Assembly (NCBI GenBank): GCA_017608295.1
Contig: JAFCGF010000026.1
Location: 1 to 28,528 of the forward strand
Length of the DNA stretch: 28,528 bases
Direction of reading: 5' to 3'
Source: Candidatus Woesearchaeota archaeon
GTDB taxonomy: Archaea > Nanoarchaeota > Nanoarchaeia > Woesearchaeales > JAGVZT01
The notes under the pieces were generated by a model. The model was not told the origin of the DNA, made no database searches, and saw only the letters and a list, made by a program, of their open reading frames with translations. A program made the translations under genes and the position numbers. Position 1 is the stretch's first letter. Every line of letters starts with the position of its first letter. This document shows, piece after piece, positions 7,437-15,841 of the stretch.

Positions 7437-7868
7437 ATGGAAAAGAGAGATGTTTTGCAGGACGAATTTTTAGCAAACCTTGTTAGGGGCTCATCTGACG
7501 AAAAGCCATCAGCTGAATTTCTTTCAAATGTCATGTCACGTGTGGAGACCATACCTGCCTATGATCCGAAGAAAAAACCATTTTTTCTTTACCTGAAAAT
7601 GTTTCTTCCCTGGGTATTGCTGGCTGCTGTGATTGTAGTTGTATTACTCACTTCCGATTTTCCATTTGCCAGCTATATCCCTGGTTATGAATATTTTCAA
7701 AATGAATTGATGCCTTTTCTTACCGCTCAGTTTACTTCATTGATTCAGTTGTTTAGTAATAAATTTATTTCTATTTCGGTGGCGGTAATTTGTTCCGGGA
7801 TCATTTTATTTGGCCTGGATCGGATCCTTACCCGCAGGGTTTCTTTTCGTCATCAGTACCTGGTCTAA
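7437..7868 (+). CDS. Candidate membrane anti-sigma factor (two transmembrane helices)
   Basis: A 143-residue protein with a charged cytosolic N-terminal part (residues 1-50, containing DEKPSAEFLSNVMSRVE, a phrase typical of proteins encoded after Bacteroidota ECF genes). Two membrane helices follow, near 51-72 and 110-127, then a basic tail. It has no HxxxCxxC zinc anti-sigma motif and no recognisable catalytic site. Its place 26 nt after the ECF sigma gene on the same strand suggests that it sequesters that sigma factor at the membrane. This is inferred from position and topology only; it could instead be a regulated membrane protein. Its stop codon overlaps the convergent lutB stop by three bases. 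Confidence 0.6.
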   Translation: MEKRDVLQDEFLANLVRGSSDEKPSAEFLSNVMSRVETIPAYDPKKKPFFLYLKMFLPWVLLAAVIVVVLLTSDFPFASYIPGYEYFQNELMPFLTAQFTSLIQLFSNKFISISVAVICSGIILFGLDRILTRRVSFRHQYLV

Positions 7869-9247
7869 ATGATTTTCTGGCGATCTTTCCAGAGCTCCTT
7901 GAAGTTTTTGGCAGCTACTTTAGGAAGTGTTCTGCGAGGCCCCCACATCTTTGATCCAAACATGCTTATTGCTCTGTTTTTAACGGCCGGGCCGGGTTTG
8001 TCGAGTGTCCAGCGATGAAGCATTGTGTATTTCCATCCACCCATCATTCGCTTCCATTTGAAACTGGTATGTTTTCTTGATACAGCTTCTTTTCTGTTTC
8101 TCAAAAGCAGTTCATGAAGCGGGATTTTTACCGGACAAACCTCTGTGCATTTCCCACACAGTGAAGAGGCAAAACTCAAGTGATTATAATCACGCAGGCC
8201 TTTAAAGTGAGGCGAGATAACCGATCCGATCGGACCTGAATATACAGTGCCATATGTATAACCCCCCACACTCCGGTAAACCGGACATTCATTCAAACAA
8301 GCCCCGCATCGAATACAGGAAAGCGCTTTCCTTTGTTCCTGATATTTCAAAATCTCTGTCCGCTTGTTGTCAACCAATATGACATACATTTTTTCCGGTC
8401 CGTCCGGTTCATTATCTCTTTTCGGCCCAAATAAAATATTATTATAAGCCGTGATCTGCTGTCCCGTGCCATATGTTGCAAGTAGCGGAAGAAAGAGATC
8501 CAGGTCTTCCAGGGAAGGAATGATTCTCTCAATGCCGGCTACGACAATATGAATCTTTGGAAACGCTATAGTGAGAATGCCGTTTCCTTCATTTTCAGTT
8601 AACGCTACGGCGCCACAATCTGCAATTAAAAAATTGGCGCCTGTTATCCCAACATCGGCACGAATAAATTCACTGCGTAGTTTCTCCCGTACAAATTTTG
8701 TGATCTCTTCAGGTGGAGTGTTTTCGGGCAATCCAAATTTTTGATGAAACAGTTCAGATACATCCTCTTTAGATTTATGCATAGCAGGTGTAACAATGTG
8801 ATATGGCTTTTCGCCAGCTATCTGTACGATGTACTCTCCCAGATCTGTTTCAAAAACCTCCCGTTTGTTTTTCTCTAACAGCTCATTTAACTCAAGCTCT
8901 TCTGAAACCATGCTTTTTTGCTTGACAATCACCTTCGCTTTCGCTTTCTTAATGATCTGTATGATCTCTTTTTGTGCATCCCGTTCACTGGGAGCCCATA
9001 TTACTTTACCTCCTTGCTTATCAAGATTTCTTTTAAACTCTGTTAGATAACTATCCAGTTTATTGATGACTTTATTCTTGATATTTGCCGCTCTTCGTTT
9101 GGCAAGCTCCAGATCACGATACTGTTGTTTTCCTTTATTTACAGCTAAATCATACCTGCCGATATTAAAATTAATTCTTTTTCGATGTTCTTTATCGAAT
9201 GATTTTTTAAGGGCATCATTCAGAAATTGTTGCGTTGTATGATTCAT
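7865..9247 (-). CDS. lutB: LutB-type iron-sulfur protein, LUD domain plus two 4Fe-4S clusters
   Basis: A 460-residue protein of the LutB family, a component of the L-lactate oxidising LutABC complex in the cytoplasm. An N-terminal LUD domain spans about 60-305 (phrases GITGANFLIADCGAVALTEN and HIVVAGIERIIPSLEDLD). A ferredoxin-like part carries CIRCGACLNECP from Cys311 and CGKCTEVCP from Cys364, giving ligands for two 4Fe-4S clusters. A basic C-terminal region follows. Length and order of parts match LutB. Neither lutA nor lutC is next to it: the upstream partner is rpiB, 4 nt away, and downstream it converges with the candidate anti-sigma gene. The other Lut subunits may lie elsewhere, or this protein may work with a different partner. 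Confidence 0.88.
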   Translation of the reverse strand: MNHTTQQFLNDALKKSFDKEHRKRINFNIGRYDLAVNKGKQQYRDLELAKRRAANIKNKVINKLDSYLTEFKRNLDKQGGKVIWAPSERDAQKEIIQIIKKAKAKVIVKQKSMVSEELELNELLEKNKREVFETDLGEYIVQIAGEKPYHIVTPAMHKSKEDVSELFHQKFGLPENTPPEEITKFVREKLRSEFIRADVGITGANFLIADCGAVALTENEGNGILTIAFPKIHIVVAGIERIIPSLEDLDLFLPLLATYGTGQQITAYNNILFGPKRDNEPDGPEKMYVILVDNKRTEILKYQEQRKALSCIRCGACLNECPVYRSVGGYTYGTVYSGPIGSVISPHFKGLRDYNHLSFASSLCGKCTEVCPVKIPLHELLLRNRKEAVSRKHTSFKWKRMMGGWKYTMLHRWTLDKPGPAVKNRAISMFGSKMWGPRRTLPKVAAKNFKELWKDRQKII

Positions 9248-9251
9248 CGGG

Positions 9252-9707
9252 TTAAATTTGAATATTATCAGATATCTTATTCACCCTGCGTTGATGTCTT
9301 CCACCTTCAAAATCTGTATGGAAAAACAAGTTTACCATTTCAGCAGCCTGATCATTTGTAATAAACCTAGCTGGTAATGAAATAATGTTTGCGTTATTGT
9401 GTAAACGTGCAAGCTGAGCAATTTCTGGTTTCCAGCAAAGTGCAGCTCGTATATGTGTATATTTATTTACTACCATCGCTGCGCCATTTCCACTTCCGCA
9501 AATGGTAATTCCTTTTTTTATCAATCCATTTTCAATAGATGCAGCCAGAGGATGAAGAGGATCAGGGTAATCGATACTTTTATCCGAATACGTTCCAAAA
9601 TCCTTTACTTTAAAACCCCATTCACCAATTACTTTTTTCAAAAACTCTTTCATCTCAAATCCGGCATGATCACAACCTATAGCAATAATTTCGGCAGTTT
9701 TTACCAT
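9252..9707 (-). CDS. rpiB: Ribose-5-phosphate isomerase B
   Basis: A 151-residue sugar-phosphate isomerase interconverting ribose 5-phosphate and ribulose 5-phosphate in the pentose phosphate pathway. It has the RpiB N-terminus (IAIGCDHAGFEMKE), the phosphate/active-site stretch with Cys70 in ITICGSGNGAAMVVNK, the IRAALCW segment, His103 in LARLHNNANIISLPAR and the closing FEGGRHQRRVNKI motif. The CGSGNG form is common in Bacteroidota. Some members act on allose or galactose phosphates (AlsB/LacAB); nothing here suggests that. It is the first gene of an rpiB-lutB pair with a 4-nt gap and its own promoter box upstream. Confidence 0.93.
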   Translation of the reverse strand: MVKTAEIIAIGCDHAGFEMKEFLKKVIGEWGFKVKDFGTYSDKSIDYPDPLHPLAASIENGLIKKGITICGSGNGAAMVVNKYTHIRAALCWKPEIAQLARLHNNANIISLPARFITNDQAAEMVNLFFHTDFEGGRHQRRVNKISDNIQI

Positions 9708-9724
9708 TGTTAATAATTTTCAGA

Positions 9725-9732
9725 CAAAGTTA
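9725..9732 (-). promoter_or_regulatory. Housekeeping -7 box of rpiB-lutB
   Basis: On the minus strand TAACTTTG stands 17 nt before the rpiB ATG and matches TAnnTTTG exactly. No clear TTTG -33 box is visible at the usual distance. Confidence 0.45.
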
Positions 9733-10140
9733 CTCATTATGTGATCATGATTGTCTGGAAACCATAATTTTAAATTATAAACAAGAATATGTTAACAACT
9801 GTGTACCTTTGTTATAAAATTCTGATAACATATTGTTTTCAGGATATGCCAGAAAAAAAGTGAAAATTTATAGAAACTTACCCATTGTTATCAAATAGTT
9901 TTCACAATTTAATTGATGTTTCTTGTTTACTTTTTATGAACAAAGTAGAATATAAACATTTATTTAAAAACTATTTAACCAATTATAAACCAATCTTCTA
10001 CAAAAAATTATCTGTTAATAACCTGTTCAGATTAAATGATAAATCACAATACAAAATTTTTTCTGAAAAATCTTTTAACTAAATTAACACCTATTAATAA
10101 TAATAATAAATATAAAGCTCTTTTTTATTAATTATTAGTA
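9733..10140. other. AT-rich divergent intergenic region between rpiB and nadA
   Basis: About 410 bp without a convincing gene. A hand count over 9841-10140 gives 58 G+C in 300 bases (about 19%), far below the neighbouring genes. It contains short A/T tracts and an (AAT)n-like run (10094-10112). One near match to a DnaA box (GTTTTCACA, 9899-9907) is present but no cluster. A 65-codon TTG-initiated frame (9885-10082) looks like chance in AT-rich DNA. It presumably holds the nadA operon promoter, but I cannot place the boxes with confidence. Confidence 0.5.
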
Positions 10141-11076
10141 ATGAATTTTTCAAAAAAAATACTAATTGATAAAATCAAATCTATTCAACAACAAAAAAAA
10201 GCTGTTATCCTCGCTCATTTTTATCAAGTGCCAGAAATACAGGATATTGCGGATTTTGTTGGAGATAGTCTGGCACTGGCTCAGCATGCTTATAAGACTA
10301 ATGCTGAAATCATCTTGTTTGCCGGAGTTCACTTTATGGCTGAAACAGCCAAAATATTGAATCCGGAAAAAAAGGTGATACTTCCTGATCTGGAAGCCGG
10401 CTGTTCACTGGCAGATTCGTGTCCGCCTGTAGAATTCAAAAAATTTAAAGAAAAACACTCAGATCATATCGTTGTTTCTTATATTAATTGTTCTGCCCAG
10501 ATCAAAGCACTATCAGATATCATCTGTACCTCAAGCAATGCTGTCAAAATGGTAGAGTCATTCCCCAAAGAGCAGAAGATAATATTTGCACCGGATAAAA
10601 ACCTGGGAAATTATATAAATAGTATCACCGGAAGAGAAATGATACTCTGGAATGGATCATGTGAAGTTCATGATATCATCAATACAGAGGCTATCATTGA
10701 TTTGAAAAAAGCTCATCCGGATGCTAAACTTCTTGCTCACCCTGAATGCAAGGCAGTTGTTCTGGAAATAGCGGATTTTGTAGGTTCTACAACGAGTTTA
10801 TTGAATTACTCCAAAAAGGATACTACAAGAAAGTATATCATTGCAACCGAAACCGGTATATTGCATGCAATGAGGAAAGCTTCTCCTGAAAAAGAGTTTT
10901 TTATTGTTCCAACGGATGAGACATGTTCATGCAATGATTGTCTGTATATGAAAAAAAATACACTGGAAAAAATTCTGGCATCACTTGAAAATGAAAAGCC
11001 CGAAATTATTTTAGACAAACAGTTACTGGAAAAAGCCAGGAAACCCGTATTGAAAATGTTGGAATTATCACGATAA
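10141..11076 (+). CDS. nadA: Quinolinate synthase A
   Basis: A 311-residue 4Fe-4S enzyme that condenses iminoaspartate with dihydroxyacetone phosphate to form quinolinate in de novo NAD synthesis. The three cluster cysteines expected for NadA are present: Cys88 (EAGCSLADSCP), Cys174 (NGSCEVHD) and Cys267 (CSCNDCLYMKKNTLEK). Other signatures are ILAHFYQVPEIQDIADFVGDSLALAQ, CTSSNA, FAPDKNLG, HPEC and ATETGILHAM. Length matches the compact NadA type. It is first in a plus-strand operon and its stop overlaps the next start by one base (TAATG). No nadB or nadC is in the window. Confidence 0.96.
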   Translation: MNFSKKILIDKIKSIQQQKKAVILAHFYQVPEIQDIADFVGDSLALAQHAYKTNAEIILFAGVHFMAETAKILNPEKKVILPDLEAGCSLADSCPPVEFKKFKEKHSDHIVVSYINCSAQIKALSDIICTSSNAVKMVESFPKEQKIIFAPDKNLGNYINSITGREMILWNGSCEVHDIINTEAIIDLKKAHPDAKLLAHPECKAVVLEIADFVGSTTSLLNYSKKDTTRKYIIATETGILHAMRKASPEKEFFIVPTDETCSCNDCLYMKKNTLEKILASLENEKPEIILDKQLLEKARKPVLKMLELSR

Positions 11077-12629
11077 TGAGAAGAAGGATGCGAAAAGATA
11101 TTCTATTGCTGGTTCTCATTTTCTTACCTGCTTATGTTATTTGCCAGGATACAACCAAAATGAATGAATTCCGGCAATTTTTCTACCCAAACGGCAATAT
11201 ATCCAGTGAAGGCACGATGCAAAATGAACAACCAAATGAATATTGGAAGTCTTATTACGAAAACGGAATATTAAAATCTGAAGGGAACCGGAAAAATTTT
11301 GAGTTAGATAGTATCTGGAAATTTTTTAATCCGGAAGAAAAACAGATTCTGGAGATTACTTATAAAAATGGCAAACGCAATGGTGTGAAAATTTCCTGGT
11401 TAGACAGAGAGATCATACATGAGAATTATATTAACGATATAAAAAACGGATATACAGAATATTACCACATTAATGGCTGGAAAAAAATGGATATTCCGTT
11501 TGTCAAAGGATTGGAACAGGGAATAGGAAAGGAATATTCTCCGGAGGGGAAAATAATCACAATTACAGAATATAAAAAGGGATTTATTGTTGACAGAACC
11601 AGGATCAACCGCCTGGATAAATACAATCGAAAACAAGGAAAATGGATCAATTTCTGGGATAATGGAAAGTTTAAATTGGAGGGAACCTACAGAAACGATA
11701 AGAAAAACGGTTATTTCAAAGAGTATTCCGAAAAAGGAGATTTGATCAGTATTGAAAAATACATTGACGATATTTTGCAACCTGAAGCGACAGAGATTCA
11801 AAAACTTGAAGTTGAAAAAAAGTACTATCCCGACGGTCAGATAAAATCCACAACCCTCTACCGGAATGGAATACGGGAAGGAATAAGTATGAAGTTTTCT
11901 CCTGACGGTCAAATCACCCAGGCGATTGAATACAGAAACGGGATCAAAGCCGGAGAAGGACTTGTGTTGGAAGATGGCAGCCGGAATGGCCATTGGAAAG
12001 AGTATTATCCCAATGGATCTCTCAAAGCCGAAGGAGATTATGACAACGGGAAAAAAACAGGAATCTGGAAATATTATCATGCAAATGGAAAACTTGAGCA
12101 AACAGGCCTCTATAATAAAGTGGGAAAACCAGAAGGAGTTTGGAGATGGTACTACAATTCGGGTCAATTGTTAAGGGAGGAAAATTATTATCGAGGCAAA
12201 CGCGATGGCCTTTCAGAGGAGTTTGATGAAAAGGGAGTACTTGTTGAAATGGGAGAATACCTTGATGGGCTGGAAGACGGACCCTGGTTCCAGCTAATAG
12301 GGGATTATTATCAACGGGGCAATTACCGGGATGGACTGAGAACAGGTATGTGGTATGCTTATCATCTTCAATCAAATGAGAACAAAACCGATAGTCTGTT
12401 GATTTTTAAAGGAGGATTCATTGAGGATCTGCCCGATGGTAAGCACACCTATTATTGGGATAACGGAAAAGTACGAGACGAAGGCATCTATATTATGGGC
12501 AGAAAAGAGAGAAATTGGACCAAATACAACTATGATGGAACACTCTTTTTGATCATCTCATATCTGAATGGCGTCGAGATGCGATATGATGGTGTCAAAA
12601 TTAAACCCCCGATAGAACCGGAAGAGTAA
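11076..12629 (+). CDS. Exported MORN/YwqK-repeat protein
   Basis: A 517-residue protein with a signal peptide (hydrophobic 8-23, ending VICQ). The body is almost entirely MORN-2/YwqK-type repeats of about 20-25 residues, about 14 copies, with the pattern YY-x-NG-x-L-x-x-EG-x-Y-x-x-G-x-x-x-G-x-W. Examples are YYENGILKSEGN, FWDNGKFKLEGTY, YYPNGSLKAEGDY and YYWDNGKVRDEGIY. A linker near 235-250 separates two repeat blocks. MORN-2 arrays form extended beta-hairpin surfaces. Database entries often call them 'YwqK family antitoxin', but nothing here supports a toxin-antitoxin role. It is probably periplasmic or on the cell surface. The gene is translationally coupled to nadA (1-nt overlap) and lies 2 nt before the pseudouridine synthase gene. 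Confidence 0.82.
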   Translation: MRRRMRKDILLLVLIFLPAYVICQDTTKMNEFRQFFYPNGNISSEGTMQNEQPNEYWKSYYENGILKSEGNRKNFELDSIWKFFNPEEKQILEITYKNGKRNGVKISWLDREIIHENYINDIKNGYTEYYHINGWKKMDIPFVKGLEQGIGKEYSPEGKIITITEYKKGFIVDRTRINRLDKYNRKQGKWINFWDNGKFKLEGTYRNDKKNGYFKEYSEKGDLISIEKYIDDILQPEATEIQKLEVEKKYYPDGQIKSTTLYRNGIREGISMKFSPDGQITQAIEYRNGIKAGEGLVLEDGSRNGHWKEYYPNGSLKAEGDYDNGKKTGIWKYYHANGKLEQTGLYNKVGKPEGVWRWYYNSGQLLREENYYRGKRDGLSEEFDEKGVLVEMGEYLDGLEDGPWFQLIGDYYQRGNYRDGLRTGMWYAYHLQSNENKTDSLLIFKGGFIEDLPDGKHTYYWDNGKVRDEGIYIMGRKERNWTKYNYDGTLFLIISYLNGVEMRYDGVKIKPPIEPEE

Positions 12630-12631
12630 TT

Positions 12632-13405
12632 ATGAAAAAACCACAGAGGAAAAACCTGAAACCAACCGGTACATCAGGTGATCAGGAATTGATCAGGTTG
12701 AATAAATTCATCGCTAATTCGGGTGTGTGTTCCCGGAGAGAGGCCGATGAATTGATCAAAGCCGGAACAGTAAAGGTCAATGGAGTTGTCGTAACAGAAC
12801 TGGGCACCAAAGTATCCCCTTCAGATAAAGTTCAGTTTGGTGACCAGCTACTCCGGCGTGAAAAACACCAGTATATCTTGCTTAACAAGCCGAAAGGATA
12901 TATCACTACTATGGATGATCCGCAAAAGCGGAATACGGTCATGACATTTATCAAAGATGCTTGTAGAGAAAGGGTTTACCCGGTCGGCAGACTTGACAGA
13001 AATACAACAGGACTACTTCTGTTTACCAATGATGGTTTTATCACAAAAAAACTGACCCATCCCAGGTATGGAATTAAAAAAATATACCATGTTGTGTTGA
13101 ACAAATCATTAACACAAACGGATAAAAACAAAATTACCGAAGGTATAGAGCTGGACGATGGTTTCATTCGGGTTGATCAGATTGAATATATTGGAGATGG
13201 TAAAGATAAACGGGAAATCGGAATTGAACTTCACTCCGGAAAAAACAGAATTGTACGGAGAATTTTTGAACAACTGGAATATAGAATAGAGAAACTGGAC
13301 CGGGTTTATTTTGCGGGACTGACAAAAAAAAACCTGCGCCGCGGGAAATGGCGGTTTCTGGAAGAGAAAGAGATTAATTTATTGAAAATGATCTGTTCTA
13401 AATGA
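12632..13405 (+). CDS. rluB: RluB/RsuA-family pseudouridine synthase
   Basis: A 257-residue RNA-modifying enzyme converting uridine to pseudouridine, most likely in 23S rRNA. An N-terminal S4 RNA-binding domain spans about 20-75 (IRLNKFIANSGVCSRREADELIKAG), then a linker, and the catalytic domain has YILLNKPKGYITT and the active-site GRLDRNTTGLLLFTNDG with catalytic Asp122. The HSGKNRIVRRIFEQL motif follows. RluB, RluE, RluF and RsuA share this fold; the S4 domain and Bacteroidota context favour RluB, but the exact target uridine cannot be read from sequence. Its last codons overlap the following response regulator gene by 4 nt. Confidence 0.88.
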   Translation: MKKPQRKNLKPTGTSGDQELIRLNKFIANSGVCSRREADELIKAGTVKVNGVVVTELGTKVSPSDKVQFGDQLLRREKHQYILLNKPKGYITTMDDPQKRNTVMTFIKDACRERVYPVGRLDRNTTGLLLFTNDGFITKKLTHPRYGIKKIYHVVLNKSLTQTDKNKITEGIELDDGFIRVDQIEYIGDGKDKREIGIELHSGKNRIVRRIFEQLEYRIEKLDRVYFAGLTKKNLRRGKWRFLEEKEINLLKMICSK

Positions 13406-13866
13406 CAAAAAAAACCGTAACGATTTATATCGTTGAGGACGAACTGTTAATTGCTGCTTGCCTGAGGGATCAATTAGAAGAAACGGGCTTTCAGATTTTT
13501 GGGATTTCCACCCGGGGTGAAAAAAGCATCGAGGAGATAAAGAAGTTACGAAATGAGGGTCGCGAACCAGAGATCGTCTTAATGGATATCAACCTTCGCG
13601 GACAGATGGATGGCATTGAAACTGCACGGCAGATCACAGAATTATTCGATTGCGCAATAATATTTCTTACCGGACAGAGCTCCAGAGAGGTCTATGAACG
13701 ATCTTTCGACATCAAACCATTTAGCTGTGTGTTGAAACCATATGATCAGGAACAGATGATCATGGCCATAGAGATTGCAGCGTATCAACGGAAGCTGGAG
13801 ATAGAAAACAAAGAGATCAAAGAGAAGCTGGCATCAATTTTAAACGAACATAAATCAGAACCATGA
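13402..13866 (+). CDS. Single-domain response regulator
   Basis: A 154-residue CheY-like receiver. Conserved residues are the acidic pair Glu12/Asp13 (IVEDE), phospho-acceptor Asp62 (VLMDINLRG), Thr90 (FLTGQS) and Lys112 (LKPYD). After the receiver only a short charged helix (about 125-154, likely coiled coil) remains, so there is no DNA-binding or enzymatic output domain. It presumably acts by protein contact. No histidine kinase is in the window. It overlaps the genes on both sides by 4 nt (ATGA), so expression is coupled to the nadA operon. The receiver most resembles those seen in Bacteroidota hybrid or LytTR systems. Confidence 0.87.
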   Translation: MTKKTVTIYIVEDELLIAACLRDQLEETGFQIFGISTRGEKSIEEIKKLRNEGREPEIVLMDINLRGQMDGIETARQITELFDCAIIFLTGQSSREVYERSFDIKPFSCVLKPYDQEQMIMAIEIAAYQRKLEIENKEIKEKLASILNEHKSEP

Positions 13867-15815
13867 GAAAATTCATTTTGCTCCTCCTGTTTTCAGGATT
13901 TTGTGGGATTTCATTTGCTGAAGATCCGATTCGGGATCTGATCCAAAAAGCCGGCGATGCGAAAACATTCCCCAAAGATAAACTTCTGGTCATATTCGAC
14001 AGCACCATCACTGATGTCCAGGAAACCGGATTGAGCTATGTCAGAAATCATACTCTTTACAAGATTCTCACGGCTGAAGGAGCCAAAGATTTGAATGTAT
14101 TGACTTTTGGGTATGATCCCCAATCGGCCTACGTGGAGATCCAAAAGGCAACAATTTATAAAGAAGGGGGAAAGACCATAGACCTGGATCTGTCCGGCGT
14201 ACTGGATTATCCTGCTCCGGCACGTGCAATCTATTGGGGTGCCCGTGAAATCATGATTGAAACAGGACGTCTCGAACCGGGAGATGCCGTTGAAGTGATC
14301 ATGTTCAGAAAAGGGTTTACATATGCCTTGCTCCAGGACGATGATGACAGGTACATTCCTCCCATGCGCGGGCATTTTTACGACATCATCGAGTTTTACA
14401 GTTCAAACCCGGTTAACCTGAAAGTATATCAGGTAAAGGTTCCAAAAGAGAAGCCCCTGCAATTTGAGTTTTATAATGGGGAAGCGCAGGTATCCGGATG
14501 GATCGTTGATGATAAGTTTGTTTATACTTTTTCAAAAACCAATATGGTTCCCATCAAAGCAGAACAACGAATGGTATCCAGATCGGATATAGCCCCTAAG
14601 CTATTGATTTCCACAAGTCCCGATTGGTATGCAAAATCGACCTGGTTTTTCCAGGTAAATGAAGATTATGGAAGCTTTGATTCCACTCCAGGGATCAAAG
14701 CCAAAGTGGATGAGATCCTGAAAGATGCTGAAACCGAATTGGATTCGATATCTCTTTTGACACACTGGTGTGCAGATGAGATCCGGTATTCCGGCATCTC
14801 GATGGGGGAAGGCGAAGGATTTACGCTTCATAAAGGAGATATGACCTTTACCGATCGGTGTGGAGTATGCAAAGACAAAGCAGGCATGCTGATCACTCTG
14901 CTGCGGGCGGCCGGGTTTGAATCCTACCCCGCTATGACTATGGCAGGGTCACGCATAGACTACATTCCTGCCGACCAGTTCAATCATTGCGTGACCGTGG
15001 TAAAACGACGCAACGGAACGTATCAGCTACTGGATCCGACGTGGGTTCCTTTTCTGCGGGAATTATGGTCAAGCGCCGAGCAGCAACAGCAATACCTGAT
15101 GGGTATTCCCGAAGGAGCTGACCTGGCTACCACACCCATTTCCGATCCAGAAAACCACTATGTAAAAATTGTTGCCGACTCCGAATTGCAAGCTGATGGA
15201 ACCCTTACCGGAAGTGTAATTATCACAGCAGAAGGACAATCAGACGGCTCGGTTCGCAGGTATTTCAAGTATTCAAATAAAACACACTGGGATCAAAATA
15301 TTGAACGGGAATTTCTGCGCATACACCCCAAAGCAAAAATAACAGAACTGGAATATGGTAACCCGATGGATTACATGGCCGGCCCAATCCGAATGAAAAT
15401 TGGCTATACCATTCCTGATTATGCTGTAGTAGCAGGAAATACGATGATTTTTATCCCAATTCTGGCTGCACAGCTCTTCAAATCAGCCCAGTCGCATCTC
15501 TATTTCAATACCGAATTGAAAAAGCGGAAATATCCATTCCGCGACAGGTGCTCCCGGCAGGTTGAAATAGTAGAGTCTATTCAACTCCCTGATGTAAAAC
15601 AGGCTATTCGTATTCCGGAATCGGTAGATGAAACCGGTCGGGTAACTTCTATTAAAGCCGGATATCAGCTCAACGGGAACAAACTTAGTTTCACCGAGCA
15701 GATTTCCCTGGGAAAACGGATCTATGAGCCCGAAGAGTGGCCTGAATATAAAACAGTGGTCGAAAACCAGAACCGGTTTGCCAGAGAATCTGTAATTATT
15801 GAGATAAAGAACTAA
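13863..15815 (+). CDS. Exported DUF3857 protein with intact transglutaminase domain
   Basis: A 650-residue protein with a signal peptide (1-19, ending SFA). An N-terminal DUF3857 beta domain spans about 40-220. A transglutaminase-like cysteine-protease fold spans about 280-400, with the triad visible: Cys336 in DRCGVCKDKAGML, His375 in FNHCVTVV and Asp391 in LLDPTW. A C-terminal DUF3858-like beta domain spans about 430-640. The family is widespread in the Bacteroidota periplasm; the substrate is unknown. The intact triad implies a catalytic protein (amidase, peptidase or crosslinking). It is coupled to the response regulator by a 4-nt overlap and followed 26 nt later by a second DUF3857 protein lacking the triad. 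Confidence 0.88.
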   Translation: MRKFILLLLFSGFCGISFAEDPIRDLIQKAGDAKTFPKDKLLVIFDSTITDVQETGLSYVRNHTLYKILTAEGAKDLNVLTFGYDPQSAYVEIQKATIYKEGGKTIDLDLSGVLDYPAPARAIYWGAREIMIETGRLEPGDAVEVIMFRKGFTYALLQDDDDRYIPPMRGHFYDIIEFYSSNPVNLKVYQVKVPKEKPLQFEFYNGEAQVSGWIVDDKFVYTFSKTNMVPIKAEQRMVSRSDIAPKLLISTSPDWYAKSTWFFQVNEDYGSFDSTPGIKAKVDEILKDAETELDSISLLTHWCADEIRYSGISMGEGEGFTLHKGDMTFTDRCGVCKDKAGMLITLLRAAGFESYPAMTMAGSRIDYIPADQFNHCVTVVKRRNGTYQLLDPTWVPFLRELWSSAEQQQQYLMGIPEGADLATTPISDPENHYVKIVADSELQADGTLTGSVIITAEGQSDGSVRRYFKYSNKTHWDQNIEREFLRIHPKAKITELEYGNPMDYMAGPIRMKIGYTIPDYAVVAGNTMIFIPILAAQLFKSAQSHLYFNTELKKRKYPFRDRCSRQVEIVESIQLPDVKQAIRIPESVDETGRVTSIKAGYQLNGNKLSFTEQISLGKRIYEPEEWPEYKTVVENQNRFARESVIIEIKN

Positions 15816-15841
15816 TTATCAGACGTATAAAGCATTCAATC

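Noticed and set aside
9885..10082. 65-codon TTG-initiated frame in the AT-rich gap
   Set aside because: Composition reflects the AT-rich DNA (Lys, Asn, Phe, Leu, Tyr); no start signal or recognisable family.
9841..10140. Chromosome origin in the AT-rich gap
   Set aside because: No cluster of DnaA boxes, no dnaA, gyrB or parAB nearby; only AT-richness supports it.
11400..12167. 255-codon minus-strand frame opposite the MORN-repeat gene
   Set aside because: It lies wholly antisense to a clearly coding repeat protein; its sequence is low-complexity hydrophobic with no motif, a by-product of the repeats.
11076..12629. Toxin-antitoxin system suggested by the YwqK-like repeats
   Set aside because: The protein is exported and has no toxin gene beside it; the 'antitoxin' label is inherited from database naming.
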